From NCBI GenBank assembly GCA_009192285.1, contig CM018608.1, positions 1,568,201 to 1,632,200 of the forward strand: a DNA stretch of 64,000 nt. The letters run 5' to 3'. A program made the position numbers and the translations under genes. Source of the stretch: Morchella semilibera. Its lineage: Eukaryota > Ascomycota > Pezizomycetes > Pezizales > Morchellaceae. How positions within the stretch are numbered: position 1 is the first letter of the stretch; each line of letters starts with the position of its first letter. Below the pieces are notes generated by a model. It did no database searches and had not been told where the DNA came from. It saw only the letters and a program-made list of their open reading frames with translations. Positions 46,259-57,741 of this stretch are shown here, in pieces.

Positions 46259-48510
46259 ATGATGAAAACCGACGAAGAGGACACTGGTACGAGGAGCTTA
46301 CTTTCAGAGCAAGTTGAGTACGGAACATTACCAAGTTCCCAGCCTAGGCGCAGCTTTGGGGAACAAGAAGATGCCGCTTTGGCACTATTCAGAGATGAAC
46401 AGGAGTTACATGAGCTTATCGACCCCGAGAAAGAAGAAAAACTGGTCAGAAAGATTGACCTCATGATCTTACCATAGTGAGTACTAGTCTACTAGAAATA
46501 CATTGACAATCTGTGACGTGCTTAAGCTTACAATGCGCAGCTTAGCAATCTGTTATTGCTTCTTTTATATCGATGTCCGCAATCACCAAGGAAGGGCCTT
46601 AATAGATGAAGTAGCTGAGCTGATATGAGAATAGAAAACAACTCTGTCTTATGCGGCGTTATTTGGTATTGGGGAAGACTTAGGTCTTCATGGGAACCAG
46701 TATAATTGGCTATCAGCAGTTTTCTATATTGGATTCTTGATGTGAGTTTTATGAGCTTATCTTGAGCAAGTTACTAATGATGTGTAGATGGGCCTTTCCT
46801 ACGAACTTCCTGCTTCAGAGACTACCGGTATATCAAATGCACCAAACATTCAAACAAACACGACAGTTACTAATCGGGGGCTTTAGGTTGGGAAATATCT
46901 GGGCGTGAACATCTTCATGTGGGGCTTTTTCTTAAGTATGTCGTGACATGTGCTACTCTTAGATCCTATTTGCTTAGTAACGACTCTCTATGGTAGTGTG
47001 GCAGGCAGCCTGTAAGAACTTTGAGAGCTTGGCAGCCCTACGAATTCTAGGGGGCGCTGCAGAAGCTTGCGCTGACCCTGCGTTCATGTTGATAACCTCA
47101 ATGTGGTGTAAGGCTACCTCACTCACCTGACCTGGCCAAGAAATATACTAACTATCTAAGATACACGGAGGCAGCAACCTATTCGTATCGGGCTCTGGTA
47201 CTCAGCAAATGGACTTGGAATCGCTGGAGGTGGGTTGCTAGGATACTCTATTGGCCACATCAAGGGTGCTCTTCCGTCCTGGAAATACGAGTTTCTTATT
47301 ATCGGGTAATGGCTTCCCTAGACTTCTTTCCCGGGCACCTTTTCTGATAACTGTTGTAGCGCACTATGTTCAGCCTGGGGAGTAGTGATGTTCATCCTCC
47401 TTCCAGACTCTCCTGTCACTGCCAAATTCCTATCAAAAGAGGAACGGAAGCTGGCGGTCGAGCGTCTCAGAACTGATCAAACGGGGGTTGAGAACAAAAC
47501 GTTAAAGCCGTATCAAATAATAGAGGCGTTCAAGGACTACAAGACGTATTTCTTTTTCGCTCTGGCTACTGTAGCGAATATCCCAAATGGCGGAATAAGT
47601 AACTTTGGTATGTATGTGTACTAGAAGATGTGCATTAATCACAAACGTTACAAAATTCTAACAGTTACATTTTTCGCGTAGGGACATTGATTATCAAGGG
47701 GTTTGAATTCTCGACTTGTAAGTACCTTGACACAGTATAAAACTTTGCGCTTGCCTTGCTGATAAGTCCCCTCCAAAGTGGTTACAACGCTTCTACAGAT
47801 CCCCTACGGCGTTGTTATATCAGTCTCAATTCTATCTTGTGTTTATATAAATGACCGTCTTCCCCCCAACAGCCGTTGCAAAATGGTAGCCTTGTTTATG
47901 ATCCCAAACATCATAGGCTCATTTGGACTGTTTTTTGTTCCTCTACATTACCAAGTTTCTCGGCTGATGTGTTACTATGTATGTTTCCCGGTAACTAGGC
48001 GGTGTATTTACTTACTAATTGACAATTGACCTTTAGATGACTGGCCCTTATAATGCAGCATTTGTGTTAATCCTATCGTTGCAAATCGGAAACGTTGCGG
48101 GGTGAGATTTTTTTATCGAAATGTCCTCATGCCATAAAAACTAATAACTATTTCACACTCAGTCACACTAAAAAGGTGGTTTCGAATGCCGTTACATTCC
48201 TTGGATACTGTTTTGGCAATCTTATTGGCCCCTTCTTCTATAAAAGCACCCAGAGTCCTACCTATCCACTTGGAATCGCTACTATGATAATCTGTAATAT
48301 TGCAGAAGTTGTAATCATCTTGACGCTTGGGATCCTATTAGCTAAAGAGAATAAGAAGAGAGATGAGCTGCAAAAGGGATTGGAAAGGGATCTAGATTCC
48401 ACCGCATTTTCAGATATGACTGATAGAGAGAATGTAAGGCATATTCCATCCCTAAGGAACTTACAGAGTCTGACTGATGGGCGCAGATTAATTTTAGATA
48501 TGTATATTGA
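46259..48510 (+). CDS. MFS transporter, allantoate permease (DAL5/TNA1-like) family
   Basis: Thirteen exons are inferred: 46259-46476, 46541-46574, 46635-46741, 46788-46827, 46887-46935, 46997-47107, 47161-47305, 47360-47607, 47682-47717, 47779-47978, 48037-48101, 48163-48433 and 48487-48510. Their sum is 1548 nt (515 residues) with every phase matching. Family segments are LAICYCFFYIDKTTLSYAA, FGIGEDLGLHGNQYNWLSA, AFPTNFLLQRLPVGKYLG, ALRILGGAAEACADPAF, GLGIAGGGLLGYSIGHIKG and the C-terminal DMTDRENINFRYVY. Members import anionic nitrogen compounds or vitamins such as allantoate or nicotinate; the substrate here is not known. The terminal exon is only 24 nt. One intron (46575-46634) has a weak GTCCGC donor. 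Confidence 0.9.
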
Positions 48511-48932
48511 TATAGAGTGGGGTAGCTCGAAACACAGATAGAAGCGAGGTAGTGAGGAGAAACGAAGTTAGAGTTAGGTTGATCCGGATAAGGCCTTGTT
48601 CTATATTTACAAATCATAACTTCATAAAAATGTCCTCGACCCTTATTAAGTATTACATGCTTTTATGCAGCCTGCACATAGGTAGGCATCCTCCGAGCTC
48701 CCATCGTGTCCTGCTAGATATAGCTTCGGAAGTTATAATAAAGTAAAAAAAGGAGAGAGAAAAATAAAAAAAAACCCGACCCCTCTAGAGCCCCATGTTT
48801 AATAATAATAACCGGTAATAAAAGATTGTAAAAGTCGAGCCCCCAGAACAAAAGGAATAAAAAAAGAGATAGAATAAAAAAAACTTTACAAAGAATGAAA
48901 ATATGGTGGATGGGCGATACGACAGTAGACCC
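48511..48932. other. Spacer between convergent genes
   Basis: A short A/T-rich convergent 3' region with A-runs; nothing else is seen. Confidence 0.35.
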
Positions 48933-49861
48933 TTACTGCCAGGAAAACCGTGTATCGGTCTTACCTCCAGCGCGCGATGAGAATTCAGAGTCTCTTCTAC
49001 TTTCCCGCTGGGAGACATCGACCATCATACTCCAGTCCATCGAGGTTCTTGCGCTCGACCTTGTGGAATTCGGTCGAAAGCCCTGTCGAACCTCCTGGAA
49101 CGCTCTTTGGAGCTCTGAATCCATTGTCTGAAATGTTCCTATATCCCCAACTGGTGACTCGACCTCCGAAACTTCCGAGATGGTTGTAATTGGACGATGT
49201 TCTGACATTGGTGGTACCTCCGGAAGTGTTTTCCTGGGCGCAGCGGTTATGTGAGCTTGCGTCGGGAATGTCGGTGGTTTCGGGAATAAACTGAATCTCC
49301 CCCTCGGACTTGGTCTGCAACCCGTGGTGGAAACTGCTGTTCCTCATCTCCCTTAGCTTGCATCGGCTGTGGTAAAGCCACTGAGCTTCTATTCCAACCC
49401 TTTACACCTGCAAAGCTCGTTATTGAGCGGCGGGCCAGTCTCCGTCTGCGGATTACCACGAATAGGGCGACTAGCATCAGAACTATGCTGACTGGTGCCA
49501 AAACGAAAACTGCAGTTAAGGCGCGCTGTCTGGGACTTGGTCCGCGGGTGGCTGAAGACTGAGGTTCAGAGGAAGGTTGTGATCCATCTGTGGCAATGGG
49601 AACGCCAGGCGTAAAGGTATACGTTGTTGTTGGGAAGCGTTCTAATTCAGTGGGATAAGGCGGTGTGGTCGTTGGTCCCGTAGTAGAAGATGTGGTAGCA
49701 GTCGTAGGAATTTTTGAAGAGCCCAAAAGTGTGCTGCACTCTTGAAAGCAGGTTTTAGTCTTAGTGAGTGTTATTACGGTAGATGCTGTAGTGATCTGGA
49801 CAAGAATGAAAATTAAAAGAAGATATCGACGAAACCAGTCGCCGGAATTTAAAACCACCAT
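48933..49861 (-). CDS. Ser/Thr-rich single-pass membrane protein
   Basis: Two exons (49861-49335, 49233-48933) give 275 residues. An N-terminal signal (RYLLLIFILVQITTAS) is followed by a Ser/Thr/Pro-rich extracellular part (about 40-115) with a short Cys pair (KTCFQECSTLL). A single membrane helix comes next (ALTAVFVLAPVSIVLMLVALFVVI) with a strong RRRRLARR stop-transfer signal. The cytoplasmic tail is charged. The layout resembles fungal cell-wall sensors of the Mid2/Wsc kind, but no WSC domain is present. The intron (101 nt, donor GTTTCC) is inferred from frame change: the first-exon frame continues 30 codons to a stop, whereas the third frame of 91 codons downstream looks coding. The pyrimidine-rich tract upstream is on the coding strand. 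Confidence 0.65.
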
Positions 49862-52800
49862 GGTGACGGTTTGTATACTAGAAGTCGTCCAAAGAAATAA
49901 AGGAAGAAAGAAAGAAGCAAGGAAGGAAAGAAAGAAAGAAAGAAGAGAAAGAAAGAAAGGAAAAAAAAAAAACAGTACCTCACAGAGGACCTTTAATTCG
50001 AAAATCCCCCTCCAGATCAAGGTTGAACTTAAAGGGCCTTCATGTACATAGATAGGCGAAGGGAGATCCCTATATAAGCCGTGTTTGAGTATTGGTTCCA
50101 TGACATGGCGGTTTCCTCCCCCTCCTGCATGAAAGAGACAAAAAAAGCCTCCTGATCGAGTGAGACTATACTACGGCCATATTTCCTACCTTCTTTAGCA
50201 GCTTAGGCCTTCCCTAACTGTCAAACGTCAAGTACCTACTTACTTGCATCACTGCCAAAAGTATTAATTCCCTCTATTCTGTTCTAAGTAATTAATTACG
50301 TGAATTCCCTTAATACTTTTCTATCGCTACAAAATTTCCTATCTGGTCATGATCGAAGGCTAAGCGCCGGTCTTATGCAGGTACAAACCTCGGACGTACG
50401 TATGGACCACATGTGGGTATATATTTCTGGAAATACCCACATTCAACTATGACTTAGATAGTACAGAAGCCCGAACTAAATTTACTAAAGTGGGTAGAGT
50501 TGAATATAATAATAACTTATCAACTCATATATGATACATTTTAGCGGGCGCGTCGACTAATTTTTGCCTTTTCATACCGTATACGTACAACATAGTATAT
50601 ATAAATTAAATTGAATAGCTAAGGAATTCGAAAAGATTGTCTGGAAGATAACCAAGCTGGCTATTGTCTACTTAAATATATATATATATATAATTAAATA
50701 AATATCACGGATGTACCCTATCTGAACGATCGATGACGTCGAAAAGTAGAAATTAGAAATATCTATATTATATCTCCGATCATCCGGTCCAACCGCCTTA
50801 TGAGCGCCAAAGAGATGGCGTAGCAGCATTAAGGGTTAGGGATAATACAGCCGAACTATACACGTACAGGGAGTCCTATAGGCAGGCACTACATGTACAT
50901 GTATTCGTTGGTTGAATTTGTATGGGCGCATTCATTTTTTGACCTAGCTAGGCCTCAGTTGTTTAAAATATACGTACGGGGGGGGGGGGGAATATCGAGA
51001 TACCCCTATATATTTTTACTCGAAAAATTGTACGGAGTATTTCGAGCATCTAATCCTGGACTTTTTTTTTTTTTTTTTTTTTTCTTCCCTGATGAAGTTG
51101 TGCACAAGGCCCAAACCGGGGTAAGGGAGGTGGTTACTTTACAACTTGAAAAGGTGGGTGACGTGACAAGCTGTACTACGTGTGTGTAGGGGTAAGTCTG
51201 TTTGTCTACAGTGGTCGCGGTTGCAACAGCAGTAGTGTCTACAGGCTTTACCCCTAGGGCCCTACACATCCGTAGTAGGTACTAGGTTCAAATACTACAT
51301 ATTGTCTATATGTATCTTGGCCGCCAAAAATTTCCCAAAATGATGTTCCCAGGACTTTACCCTGGTCAAGGCCCTGTATAAATATTCAATCCTATAGAAC
51401 AGCAAATGTCTAGCTATTTATCTGTACGGTAGTCCGATTCATATCCTTTCTCACGCTCATGGCCCCTGAAGTCAGCCAGTTTCTTCTACATATCACCTAT
51501 TTATGTCCGGGTCCACTAACAGTTGGTGTTAAAGGTATCGGCAAAACTAACTATTATGTAGCCTTAAACAGTGTTCTATCTTCAAGAACAATCCTGATAC
51601 TCCGCGGCCAATATCACAACCAAACACCTATATTATTCTAATGCTTGTACAGCTGTTGGCGAATGTTACATAGGGTCTAGGCCGGGTTACAATTATCACG
51701 AGAAACAGCCAAGCTGGAGGGTCTCCGGGCTCCCTGGGTTTCTATTGGCCAAAACTCCCCCCCCCCCTCGTTATTGGTAGATGGTATTTGCCGAATGACC
51801 ATAAAACGCCCCCGCACCGTGAAAGTGGGGCGATAAGGTAATCGCAAGGAATTGGAATGGTCAAGGAGAGATGCGGACCAGATGATGCAAAAAGAGCCGA
51901 GTCCAAATGTTTAGTTCCTGATGTTGCCAAAAGGCTCTAATACATGTAGTGATCCAGTAATATAAAATAAATGTCTCGGCGGGATTGTAACGAATATGTA
52001 ACGAGTACGGAACACGCCAAAGTTTCTCCTGAAACGAAACGAAACTAACATACATGTAGTTGTATCATGAAAATATGTATGTGTATATGTATACACTTCA
52101 ACAGTCCTTTGCTGAGGTTTCTAAAACTGTAGCAGGAACATTTTTACTAAGCTAACTGCAGCACAATATACCTGTGGCTGACTTCACGTGTACTTACCAT
52201 GTAGTGCATTAGTAGTCATTCTTAGCATGCAGTTTTCATAACGTAACACAAAAAAAACATGCATTCACTGCACCCCCCAAGGTCATCTTTTACCAATGAA
52301 ATCGCCTCCCTCCCGATCTCCAATTCTTCAAATCTACATTCCAAAGACATACATTAGTCTACGCCTTATCGTGATGTAGGATGTTCCCCCAACCAGTTGC
52401 GACTACACAAAATCGATGGGGGTAAGCTACATGCAGACATACATACATATATCACGTCAGAGACTTCTGAGCGGGGAACTGGTACATAACTCAACTCTAA
52501 TATTTCTTGGTCTTAAGGTAACCTACGAGTGATTCCTTGTGAGGCAATGTAGTTGGTAGGGTTAGGGTTAAGAAATGACAACTTTATCCGACCCAGGAAC
52601 CAGAAATCAAATGAGTGAACACCCGGTTTTGAGCTTCTGAGACAACCTGGTAAGCTACATGTACCTACCTACGGCCGGCCCCCATCCATCCCCACAATGT
52701 GAATGCTTTACATGATCAGCACAGATTAATACGTATATCTGCAAGGAATTTGGTATCAGCCTCAGGCTGATCATGCTCGTGGGTGCGTTTTACAGTATCT

Positions 52801-55552
52801 TGGCGGTTTTGGGTTTGATTCTCTCCCAGGTAGATATCATTTTCTAATACCTTCCTCGATCATCCTTGCTTCATAACGCGTTTCAGAAGCCTTCAGGAAA
52901 GGGAGACTGATAAACAGCAGTGTGGATACAAAGAGATAACACGAAACCTAACTGCAGTACATAAAGGTTGTGGAAAAACAAACCCCCCCACCCCCCATTG
53001 TACCGCGAAAACAACCAGTCTAACTACCTCAAAATATCATGCAGTACCCCGCTTCTAACTAACCTGACCTGAAAGTCCTCTACGATTAAATTGATTTTCA
53101 CAGCGCTATTCCCGTTTGGAAACCACGAGCCATCACTACATTGCATATAGATGAATCGCATACAAGTGCGAACATGCACGAAATCATCCTATGGAAAGAT
53201 TACAGGATCAGAGTGGGGTGAATCAAGGTAGGGAGATAAGGGAAGTCTTATATGATTAACCGCTCCCAATGGCGGTTTTCGTAGGACCGGATGGCTCCGT
53301 TCTGATACGCCCAAGTAGCCAGCAACTTCAATGTGTTTCGGACAAACTCGTGTGGGTACAGGGCTGACTCCACCCTCGTCAATAAATCGACCAAAATCTT
53401 TGAATAGAGGCCCCGGCCAATAAGACGAAGGGCCATTGTGGTGGTATCGGCGAGTGGTGCAATTCACACGGTGGCTTTATCGATCTTTTTATTGAGACAT
53501 TTATTTCTAAAAAAAAAAAAAAAAGCCGATTTTTCAAATAACCGATCTCGCCGCACAATGCATTTGCTGGTGCCAATACAGATTTCCGGATGGAAAAATT
53601 AACTTGGAGAAAGATAGGTCATCAGTCCAGTAGAATATGCTTCTCAGATCTCCAACTAACGTCTCTAGTCACGCAGATCGTTTTCCTTTTTTCCTATACA
53701 GGGTCTAAGGAAGTCCCGAAGGAAAAAAGTAAAGAGAGAAAAAAAAAAAAAAGCAAAAAGCAAAAAGCAATGCAGGCACTTAAAACATTCCAGTAACTTA
53801 CAATTGAGAAGTATGTTTACGATTTGCTCCAGGATAACAATTCAGGAAACTGGTTATCTACTAGCTAACTGCAGGGGTTTAAATAAATTTCGTCTTTGGA
53901 TAGCATAGGAAAGTAGCAACTATGCACCCACGCTCCAGGATACCGGATCTACTTTTAATGTGTCTCCGAGACAGCCGACCGGTAACCACCTTGCAAGCTT
54001 GGCCTTGCGAGCCATGATCATCGCCGATCCTATTAATTGATCAAACCAGTAAACTCTCCAGGCAAAACAACCCACTCAAGCGAGCGGACGATTGACTAAA
54101 TTTCAATTTCTGGGTTAGTACTCTGTGGGTGCGGAGTCTCACGTGAAAGATATATATCTAAAAACTCCAGGGCTGGTTAATTGTTGTCTCATGGTTATGT
54201 ATCGTTATAGCACAACACATATAGTACCTGAGTTGTCAAATATGCAAATATGGAGGCACCCACTTCTCATTATGGATTGAGATGTGTTCACGTGCCTTGT
54301 TCCTGAACAGGCTTAGCAGGGGAACGATCTCTGCCAGCCAAGAGAGCGGGAGAGAAAAAGAGAGCGTACGTGGGTGGGAGGCAGAGGAGAACCTGAGGGT
54401 GGAGTACCTGCTGGTGGTTTAAGGAAAGAGGACTTCAATTACACGTTTCGGTACATGAGGTTCTTGATTCGGGGTGAGTGACAGTTTCCCGAGTGTATGT
54501 ACATGTACAATGATTCAAATAAACAAAACTAATCTCAAACCGGTGGCCCCATGGACCAGTCAACCGACCTGGATATCAGAAATTAGTCCATGCATATGTA
54601 TGAGGGCGAACCACTTCCAACCGGAACAATTACTCTACGCAAGTGTTCCGCAGGCCCAGTTAACTAAATGTAGCATACTGATTATCTTCCCTGTTAATGG
54701 GTTTGAGGCGAGTGATCCCCGTGGAGAAATCTGCATGTAGTATACTTTAGGTGTCCCTGTTTGACAGTGGCCATTTGCTGTAGATCTTTGGGTGAGTTAT
54801 GTGCGCCTAAAAATAATACTGCCGTAACTTCAGTTATGTTACTGCACACATGTACTGCAAGTTGATTGACAGGGACCCCATACCAATCCATACATACCGG
54901 TATAGTATCCATACATAGCTCCACTGCAGGCTAGGTAGCTTAGCATTTAGCTAGCGATGTAGCCCGAGGAAAGTAGCAGCCTGGTCTGTAGGCATATGCA
55001 TACCATACTCTACCGTAAGTTAGACCAACGATATCTTGAAGGCCTCCACTTACATATGTAACTAGGGGCAAAGATCCGGGACACCGAGGGATAAAGAATC
55101 CATAAGCCACGGAGTGAAATGAAGTTCCTTTTCTCTCCCCATGGGATATACATTGCGCTTCATCCCACCTGGACCTATCTCCCCGCCAGCTTCCATAAAT
55201 ACTCTGGCCCAATTTCATCTCTCTCTCTCTCTATCCCCTCTTCCCTCCTACCCTCTGGGCATACCATCGATAGAGTGTGGCAACGCCAACAGATACAGTC
55301 ACCAGTTACAATCTTTGTAGCTAAAGCGTCATGGCACTACAAAGCGATCCGGATCATCCCCTTCCAGAAACAGACGTGGCAGCTTTTGGCTCAAATATTC
55401 AAGTTGATCCCTCCTTTGTCAGTCTTATCCTTATGACTTTATCTTTCTTCAGCTGATTTGGTTCTATGGTGGATCTCCCAGGCTTCATGGAGTGATGAGA
55501 GTTCATACTACATAAGGTAGGCATAGTCCTACGATTATAACTGTTTCTCTAT
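49862..55552. other. Gene-free AT-rich region, 5.7 kb
   Basis: No gene supported. It contains a purine tract directly upstream of the membrane-protein gene (about 49888-49976), TATATA steps (about 50678-50694), a G13 run (about 50978-50990), a T22 run (51062-51083), an imperfect inverted repeat (51183-51268) and telomere-like words near 50831 and 52557. Six TACATGTA palindromes are seen (50890, 50896, 51941, 52051, 52656, 54500). Decayed repeats are possible but I could not delimit any. Confidence 0.4.
51183..51268. repeat. Imperfect inverted repeat with palindromic bulge
   Basis: TGTGTAGGGGTAA (51183-51195) faces TTACCCC...CCCTACACA (51248-51268) across about 52 bases. The right arm includes the palindrome CCCTAGGG. 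The direct repeat GTCTACAG occurs twice within the loop. A small foldback element is possible. Confidence 0.4.
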
Positions 55553-57027
55553 ATGAGGAGGAGGAAACCGTTGACGGGGACCTGTAACAGAGACGGTGAA
55601 TATTCGGATGACTCCTTGAGGTCTTCCATCTATGAGTAAGTGGTACAAGAAGATCTCGACCTACATATATCGCCTTGCCTTCCCGCAGGTAGATATGGTG
55701 GGACTAAAATTATTACGATAAATGTAGATATCGATTTGAAAATGGCCGACGCTATCATGCATATAAGGACGGGTAGGTGTAAGCAGAATTGCCTTGCGGC
55801 TAACAAACAACATTTCCCTTCCCCATTTCCTTTTAGTTGCCCTGTAAGCTAAACAGCGAACTTCTAGCAAATACGCAATTCCGAACGATGAAACGGAGCA
55901 GGACCGCCTAGATACTATTCACCACATCTATTTGCTAATGCTTGACGATAATCTCCATCTTGCACCCATTGCACCAAACCCAACAATGATTCTAGATATA
56001 GGAACAGGAACAGGGATATGGGCAATCGATGCAGCAGAGTGGGTAACCCTAAAGAAGAGACGAAGAACAAATAATTGATATGATTTGATAGACGATATCC
56101 TACGGCGCGAGTCATAGGAACTGACCTTAGTCCTATCCAACCTAGCTGGTATTAAACCTCAATTAATCCTAGATAGTTTCGCTCACAACGTGCAATTGAT
56201 TCTGCTCTAATATTATCAGTTCTACAGGGTGCCACCAAATGTAGAATTTCAGATTGATGACGCGGAGATGGAGTGGACATTCGAAGAAAACACATTCGAT
56301 CTGGTGCACATCAGACATTTAGCAGGGGGTATCTCAGATTGGGATAAGTTTTTGAAGGAGGCCTACAGGTAAGTCGAAGGGTGCCCTAGAAAAACAATTT
56401 TTCCCGTAATTAAGTCTTTCCATGCAGAGCGTTAAAGCCAGGCGGATGGCTCGATCTTTCAGAGTACGAATTTTGTCTCTATAGTGACGACAATACCATC
56501 TCCGGAAGCTCTCACCTCTTTAGGTATTACGATGCGGTCAACAAAGCTGCTGAATCTAGAGGTTTTGAAGCCTGCTTGCCCGCTGTACAAGATTGGCTCC
56601 CCTAATTATATTTCTCTTCTAGGTCGCTATTTTCGGAAGACTGCTTTTCTAGCCCAGAACATTGCTAACGCAGGCTTCATCAATGTCAACCATGTCCCGT
56701 ACAAGCTACCCTACGGCACATGGCCCGCAGATCGAAAGCAAAAAGAGATGGGTGCATATCTCATGCTGACTGCAGAAAACGCGTTTGAGGCGTTTGCATT
56801 GGCGCCACTAACGAGGGACGCGGGCATGCCGCTAGATGAGGTGGAGGAGTTGATTAGATTGGCGAAGAAGGATAGTACAAATAGGAAGATACATTCCTAT
56901 TCGTTGCAGTGAGTTGCTTATATCCTTGTTATGGACAAGTAAGAATGGATCAAGCTGACATAGAGTGGGGTGGAACCGGGATAGACATCTCTATTATGCA
57001 CAGAAGCCGGAAGCAGAGAGTTCTTGA
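55553..57027 (+). CDS. LaeA-like SAM-dependent methyltransferase
   Basis: Eight exons are inferred: 55553-55635, 55728-55772, 55868-56038, 56092-56148, 56228-56368, 56428-56584, 56658-56908 and 56985-57027. They sum to 948 nt (315 residues). Typical features are EYRFENGRRYHAYKDGKYAIPNDETEQDRLD, the SAM loop ILDIGTGTGIWAIDAAE, VIGTDLSPIQP, FQIDDAEMEWTF, FDLVHIRHLAG, ALKPGGWLDLSEYEF and the C-terminal HLYYAQKP. This family includes the velvet partner LaeA and many secondary-metabolism methyltransferases; the substrate is unknown. The exon 6/7 junction is the weak point: a 73-nt intron (donor GTACAA, acceptor CCCAG) restores the frame but removes about ten residues usually present, so a frameshift is the alternative. 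The start fits the short basic N-terminus MRRRKPLTG. Confidence 0.82.
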
Positions 57028-57574
57028 GGATATGATGTGTTACATTAAATGCCTATTGGTAGTTATCGGTTATTGATATTCGGGTGGGAAAGGCATAAAT
57101 TGGTTAGCTGGGTGATCAATTCTCAGACTTGACAAATCTTTCTCACAATAATGCTACCAACGCACGCAATCTACACTTTCCGGGGTGTCCATTCATAGAT
57201 AAATAAATAAATGCATTTTGGATTCTGTAGACATTTCAGAAATGACTGTGTAACACTGCACTCAAGCGGCGTGGCAAACATATGGAGCAAGTAGAGCACA
57301 TATAATCTGTACGTATAGCAGGAGCCCAATGACCTGGTACGCGGGCATGTATGTATGTATCCCCTTCGTTCCCGATGTTAAGGCCGGGAAGGTATTTTAG
57401 AGAGCCACACAGTGGCCCGAGCGCCTGGGATAATACTCTGTGGTAATCCACCCTTTTGACTTACACCCTGGTCCAGAAACAGGTCGAGATTACTGCACAG
57501 TTGTTTTTCTTTCATACATCGCTCACACTTAGCTGCGGATATATAGGAATAGGATATCATCATTACCTCCCAAC

Positions 57575-57711
57575 GGGAAAGGGAGGGGGGAAAGGGAAGG
57601 AGAAAAAGAAAGAAAAGAAAAAAGAAACGAAAGGAAAGAAAGAGAAAAAGAAAAAGAGAAAAAGAAAGAGAAAGAGAAAAAGAAAAAGAAAAGGAAAAGG
57701 AAAAAGAAAAA
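57575..57711. repeat. Purine tract (GA-rich low complexity), about 137 bp
   Basis: The plus strand is almost only G and A here, mostly GAAAAA/GAAAGA steps with a single C near 57628. It lies about 30 bp past the stop codon of the Mug190-like gene (minus strand), so its transcript would have a pyrimidine-rich 3' end. Confidence 0.8.
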
Positions 57712-57741
57712 CGAAGAATCACAATAATCGCATCACATACC

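Noticed and set aside
49247-49334. Continuation of the membrane-protein frame to a stop at 49247
   Set aside because: A 101-nt intron joins a much longer natural tail in another frame; the local continuation is considered intronic, though not excluded.
53189-53576. Overlapping minus-strand frames in the right spacer
   Set aside because: No natural composition or motifs; frames overlap each other in different phases.
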